Assembly (NCBI GenBank): GCA_023053685.1
Contig: JALIGW010000010.1
Span: 10,325,919 to 10,389,918 of the forward strand
Direction: 5' to 3'
Source: Diadophis punctatus similis
Taxonomy: Eukaryota; Chordata; Lepidosauria; Squamata; Dipsadidae
Length of the DNA stretch: 64,000 nt
The notes under the pieces are model-generated. The model ran no database searches and had not been told where the DNA came from. It saw only the letters and a list, made by a program, of their open reading frames with translations. A program made the translations under genes and the position numbers. Below are positions 59,153 through 64,000 of the stretch, piece after piece. The first letter of the stretch is position 1. Every line of letters begins with the position of its first letter.

Positions 59153-59432
59153 AGGAAGGAAGGAAGGAAGGAAGGAAGGAAGGAAGGAAGGAAGGAAGGA
59201 AGGAAGGAAGGAAGGAAGGAAGGAAGGAAGGAAGACCAGGAAGGAAGACCAGAGATGAAAGAAAGGAAGGAAGGAAGGAAGACCAGGAAGGAAGGAAGGA
59301 AGGAAGGAAGGAAGGAAGGAAGGAAGGAGAAAGGGAAGAAGAGGAAGAAGAGGAATGTTAGGTGGGAGGGTGGGAGGAATGAAGCAAGGAAATGAAAAAA
59401 GTGAGAGAGGGAAGGAAAGAAAGAAAGAAGGA

Positions 59433-59520
<88 letters not shown>

Positions 59521-59569
59521 AGAGGAAGGTTGGGAGGGAGGAAGGAAGGAAGAGAAAAAGAGAGAGGGA

Positions 59570-59629
<60 letters not shown>

Positions 59630-59630
59630 A
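59153..59630. repeat. (GGAA)n and (GAAA)n purine tracts
   Basis: GGAA runs at about 59153-59233 and 59268-59328, and GAAA runs at about 59415-59520 and 59570-59630. All long frames here are artefacts. Confidence 0.93.
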
Positions 59631-59924
59631 ACTGTTGAAAGAAGCGCCTTGCAAATTAAAATTGTTGTCTTTGCAGGGGTTTTGGAAAGGGTGGGTGAGC
59701 AGGCCCCACAGGGGAGGAAGGAATATGGGGCTGTTTTAAGAAGAAAGAGCTTAAAAGAGGAAATTGACTTTGGGGACCCTGGCAATGTTTTTGGACAAAT
59801 CATGGGTTTTTTTGCCCCCTGTTTGCCTCCTGAAACTTTGGAGTCCTGGGAGAAAGCTACTAAACAGGGATTACTTTGCTGGAAGCTTATCTGATTTCTA
59901 GTTTTTCGACACTGCAGGCCACAA

Positions 59925-60060
59925 TTTCTCAACCTCAACAACTTGAATATACCTGGACTTCAACTCACAAAATTCCCTAGCCAGCTTTGCTTTGAATTCT
60001 GGGAGTTGAAGTCCAGGCACTTTAAAAGTTGCTGAGATTGAGAAATGTTGCTGTACACTT
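59925..60060. repeat. foldback of the TGGACTTCAACTC type
   Basis: Arms ATTTCTCAACCTCAACAACT ... CTGGACTTCAACTCACA and the inverse. It is related to the palindrome at 9292-9406 in hAT1. Confidence 0.75.
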
Positions 60061-60889
60061 GTTGGTTATCAAGTCTAAATACAGAAGTAGACTTGTTGTG
60101 GAAGATGATATTCCTTGTGCTCTTGCAAAGACTGCCCCGAGAATTTCTGATCTGGCATAATTACATATTGTTTTTGTGATTAATCACTATGCTTTAATTA
60201 TGTTCAATTTGTAACAATGAAAATACATCCTGCATATTAGATATTTACATTACGATTCATAACAGTAGCAAAATTACAGTTATGAAGTAGCAACGAAAAT
60301 AATTTTATGGTTGGGGGTCACCACAACATGAGGAACTGTATTAAGGGGTCGCAGCATTAGAAAGGTTGAGAACCACTGTTCTAAGCCAAGTAGTTCAAAA
60401 GGATTCCTTTATTGGCAGCTGTGATAACAATCCATTCATTCAAAGCAAGATCTAAATGCCCCCAGGCAAGGCAAGTACATTTAAACCTTAGCGCCCCTCC
60501 CCATTAGGCAGAATGCAAATGTAGACCAATACACAAGGTGTGAAAGTCCTCTATTCTGGGAATGCGGATGAGTGTACATTTCCACAGATCTCTTTCCATT
60601 CAAACTGACTTACATTGCCCCTCATAAATTCTATCCTAAGATAAGGAGGTTCCCAAATGTCTGGCGCCTGGATATATGTTGCAAACGTCTGATCAAGCAA
60701 ACCCAAGACCCCCCTTCTCTTTTTGAATGGCAGAGTCGCTGGATTCTGACAGCGCAGACCCACAACCTCCCCCTCAAAGAAAACATGCAAACACTAAGAA
60801 AAGAGACATCATCAAATATTCCTTAAAAAGTCACATCAACAAACTCGTCTGGGATAAACAGAAACAAAGCACCCCAGATTGCACCCCCT

Positions 60890-61170
60890 AAATAGAATTC
60901 TTTATTGGCCAAGTGTGATTGGACACACAAGGAATTTGTCTTCGGTACATAAGCTCTCATTGTACATAAAAGATATAAGTGATAAATTATGTTCATAGTT
61001 GTTAAGGAGTTATTGTGCTGTTAAGCACATACACAGCGAAATGTGTTGTAGTAATGGTGTTGCAGTTTGATATGAATGCTATTCAGTCAATAAACAGAAT
61101 ATCTTTAGTATGTACAAAGTAGTTTTTACTTGAATAGTAGCAAAGTTAAATAGGAAGTCCAAGTCATACA
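60890..61170 (-). mobile_element. CR1/L3-like LINE 3' tail
   Basis: AATAGAATTCTTTATTGGCC, then GATTGGACACACAAGGAATT. Same family as 55565-55788, with a longer 3'UTR and a single AATAG unit. Confidence 0.8.
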
Positions 61171-61248
61171 TAGTTATTCAGTCGATGCGAAGTTTCTTCT
61201 TCTTGCCTATCTTTGTTTTAACTCACAAACAAAGATTACAGCTATCAC

Positions 61249-61249
<1 letters not shown>

Positions 61250-61339
<90 letters not shown>

Positions 61340-62123
61340 TTTTGTTATTCTTATATGCCGCCCAACTCCCGAAGGACTCAGGGCGGCGTACAACAAAGAG
61401 AAATACAAGAATAATCAAAATTTCATAAAATTTAAAAAACAGTACAAAATTTAAAAAACAATATAAAAGCAACAACATCCATTCAGCAACATACATACTT
61501 GGGGGGTAAGCTCGAATGGGTTAAGCTGTCCCCCCCACCTGCAGGAAGAGCCATGTCTTAACGGCCTTTCGGAAGGCCAGCAGAATGGGGATGGTTCGGG
61601 TCTCTGGGGGGAGCTGGTTCCAGAGCACGGGGCCAGCCACAGAGAAGGCTCTCCCCCTAGGGCCCGCCAGCCGGCATTGCTTGGCCGACGGGACCTGGAG
61701 GAGACCAACTCTGTGGGCCCTAACCGGTCGGAGGGAAGTATGAGGCAGAATGCGGTCCCGGAGATATCCTGGTCCTAAGCCATGAAGGGCTTTAAAGATG
61801 GTGATCAACACCTTGAATTGGACCCGGAGACCGATGGGCAACCAATGCAGCTGGCGGAGTATCGGTGTCACGTGGGTGTACCTTGGCACACCCACCACAG
61901 CACGCGCAGCCGCATTTTGCACCAACTGAAGTCTCCGGATACTCTTCAAGGATAGCCCCATGTAGAGCACATTGCAGTAGTCCAAACGCGAGGTGACAAG
62001 GGCATGAGTGACCGTGAGTAAAGCCTCCTTCTCCAAATATGGCCGCAGCTGGTGCACCAGGCGGACCTGTGCAAAGGTCCGCTTTAATTCTATACTATCA
62101 CAGATAGTTACTCTTTTCTTCAC
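61250..62123 (-). pseudogene. L2-like LINE ORF2 C-terminus and tail
   Basis: (TTTA)n (61251-61341) and the GCCGCCCAACTCCC block form the 3' tail. Upstream on the minus strand is an uninterrupted 200-codon frame: TFAQVRLVHQLRPYLEKEAL, TSRLDYCNVLYMGL, LQLVQNAAARAVVGVPRYTH, ILRQLHWLPIGLRVQFKV and LWNQLPPETRTI. This is the L2 ORF2p C-terminal region, which has no catalytic residues. The first ten codons come from the neighbouring copia LTR. RT and endonuclease are lost. Confidence 0.88.
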
Positions 62124-62378
62124 AGCAATTCCACACAGTCATAAAGTAATCTACTCATCAGTAAATCAGCAGAGAGTCTTCAATCTGGAACACACCGTCA
62201 AACACCACTCACCACACTAAACCACACTAAACCACCAACCAACAACCACATTGAGCATGCTCTCTTGCTTGCTTATATAGTAATCATCCACAATGCATTT
62301 AAAGCAATATACACATAACAATGATTTGTGGCTTAATCATATATTAACACACCCAATCGTTTGAATAGGGTTCTAACA
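62096..62378 (-). repeat. 3' LTR of copia 2
   Basis: On the minus strand it starts TGTTAGAACCC after the polypurine tract. The end, at the L2 junction, is only approximate because the other LTR is outside the window. Confidence 0.65.
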
Positions 62379-62415
62379 TTCTCCCCTTTGGGTTGTTAAT
62401 ATATAACTTACAATC

Positions 62416-63000
62416 TTACAATCTTAGATTATAACCTTCACAAATTTCTTTATGTCTATCAGCATTTTGCGCTTTCGTAAAATGATCTGCTAAATTACAT
62501 TCACTAGTACAATACTCTAGTTTAATCATTTTCCTCTGTACACATTGTCTAACATTAAGATATCTAAGATCTGTATGCTTTGATCTCGTTTTAACACCAA
62601 TATTTGTTGCCATATTAATTGCTGCTTGATTGTCTTCAAATACACATATTGGTTCATTTACAACAATTCCCAAATCTGTACATAATTGTGTAATAAATAA
62701 GCTCTGTACATAATAGTGATAAACACGAAAATTCGGCCTCCAAGGTAGACAAACTTATGTGCTGTTGTCTTATTGACCTCCAACTAATTAACATATTGCC
62801 TAATAATATAGCAATCCCTGAAGTTGACTTTCGTGTTATCCTGTCAGTTGCAAAACTTGCGTCTGCATATGCCTTTAAATCAAGTTCTGACCTTGGTTCT
62901 AAATACAGTGCATTATACATTGTGTGTTTTAAATATCTTAATATACGCTTTGCTGCATTCCAATGTCGTTCACACGGTTCTGAGTTGTACCTTGCCAACT
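62416..63000 (-). pseudogene. copia 2 RNase H
   Basis: Blocks AKRILRYLKHTMYNALYL, STSGIAILLGNMLISWRSI, TLEAEFSCLS (catalytic Glu), CVFEDNQAAINMATN and SKHTDLRYLNVRQ are in copia order. A shift near 62680 separates the last part (62416-62673). It degrades genomic RNA during cDNA synthesis. The frame is much less damaged than in copia 1. Confidence 0.88.
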
Positions 63001-64000
63001 GATTTACACTATACGATATATCTGGCCTTGACCAGTTTGCCAAATATGATAAACTACCAATTAGTGCTTGATATATGTCAAACTTTGAATCAGTTACCTC
63101 ACTATGCTCAAATTGAGTACTCATAGGAGTTTTTGCTTCTTTATCCATATTGTAGCGCTTCAATAAATTATTTATTTTCTGAATCTGTGATATTTTAAAT
63201 CCTTTACTGGTTCTAGTAACATCTAGACCTAAATAATGCTTTATTTCACCCAAATATCTGATCCTACATTTATCTTTCAGTTTATCTACAATATCCTTTA
63301 CTATATCTTCTGATTTAGCAATATTTGCAATATCATCAGTAAACAATAATAACAAAGTAATATCACCATCCTGTTCTTTCTTAAATAGACACGGATCAGC
63401 CAAACCTGCATTAAACCCTAATCTTTCCAATTCTCTGGTAATGCATTGGTTCCATTCAAAACCAGCCTGCTTCAAACCATACAAGCTTTTATTTTATTTC
63501 CAATAACCTTTACCATTACTATTTAATCCTTGTGGTTTTCTCATATATATCTCATGCCGTAACTTAGCATGTAAATATGCTGTCTCAACATCAACATGAT
63601 GTACCACACTATTATTTCTAGCTGCCCACACCAGTGCTGCCCTCAACGTGCTCGCCTTAAGACTAGGAGCGAAAACTTCATCGTAGTCTGTTGTACTCTG
63701 ACCGAATCCCTGAGCAACCAATCTTGCCTTGTGGGTAATAGTGCCATCACTGGCTGTCTTTAACTTAAAAACCCATCTGCAGCCTATAGCTTTATTTCCT
63801 TGTGGCAAACTAGCATCCTCATAAACATTAAGATCCTTCAAAGACTTTAATTCCTTATTTATTGCTTCTTTCCAAGCAATTTGTTCCTTCTCGGAATATA
63901 ACTTAATCTCATCATAGCTAGAAGGTTCTGGACTTATTTCACAAACGACATTTGCCTGATACCTATCAGGTGACCTTCTTACTCTAGTCCCTCTTCTAGG
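63001..64000 (-). pseudogene. copia 2 reverse transcriptase
   Basis: From the right edge, frame 63494-63841 shows GNKAIGCRWVFKLK, ITHKARLVAQGFGQSTTDYD, VFAPSLKASTLRAAL and VHHVDVETAYLHA (first catalytic Asp). After a stop around 63484-63493, frame 62654-63484 continues with MYGLKQAGFEWN, DPCLFKKE, LLLFTDDIANIA (catalytic DD) and RYLGEIKHYLGLDV. RT copies element RNA into cDNA. The upstream 160 bases encode the integrase-RT linker, which runs out of the window. Confidence 0.9.

Larger units (their letters stand above)
62096..64000 (-). mobile_element. second Ty1/copia element, incomplete (copia 2)
   Basis: The 3' LTR is at about 62096-62378 and pol runs to the right window edge. RT and RNase H differ clearly from copia 1, so this is another lineage. 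The purine tract CCCAAAGGGGAGAA directly before the LTR on the minus strand is a good polypurine tract. It contacts L2 sequence at its left edge near 62096. Confidence 0.88.

Noticed and set aside
59066..59941. 291-codon minus-strand frame
   Set aside because: Purine-tract artefact inside hAT3.

Overview
The window reads as intergenic, repeat-packed DNA of a squamate reptile, most likely a snake. Evidence for this: CR1 3' ends, a Sauria-type SINE tail, L2-like LINEs with (TTTA)n tails, and LINE tails attached to an (AATAG)n tract, an association reported from snake genomes. Chromodomain Ty3/gypsy and Ty1/copia elements are also present together. I found no intact host gene, rRNA or tRNA gene. 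Nearly every long open frame is transposon-derived or comes from simple repeats.

Layout. 1-4.4 kb: truncated L1 and L2 copies around a sushi-like gypsy fragment. 4.4-8.3 kb: chromovirus copy A (minus strand), 5' LTR to integrase start. 9.0-14.3 kb: two non-autonomous hAT elements with 8-bp target duplications; the second carries a captured first exon. 14.4-20.2 kb: a Ty1/copia element (minus strand) with both LTRs and a half-tRNA primer site. 20.5-27 kb: L2 copies, a palindromic MITE and chromovirus fragment D. 27.8-33.5 kb: chromovirus copy B with two nearly identical LTRs and a perfect 5-bp target duplication. 33.5-38.1 kb: L1 3' half, a palindromic MITE and a jockey-superfamily LINE. 40.7-46.5 kb: an L1 element with ORF1 only, inserted in a CR1, itself inserted in chromovirus C. 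47-54 kb: SINEs, L2, CR1 and a foldback. 54.4-60.8 kb: L1 5' half, then an LTR split by a third hAT that carries two inverted copies of a MAP4K-like first exon. 60.9-64 kb: LINE tails and a second, distinct copia element running off the right edge.

The most interesting signals are these. (1) Three hAT elements all have nnnTAnnn target duplications, and two of them hold host-like first exons (start codon, open frame, splice donor). (2) The chromovirus LTR is complementary to the sequence just after it, and the pairing is kept by compensatory changes in three copies, which points to Tf1-type self-priming. (3) A complete L1-type unit has an intact ORF1 and no ORF2, bounded by a 16-bp target duplication. 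(4) A copia primer site matches the anticodon half of initiator tRNA-Met. All comparisons were made by eye; no database search was run.
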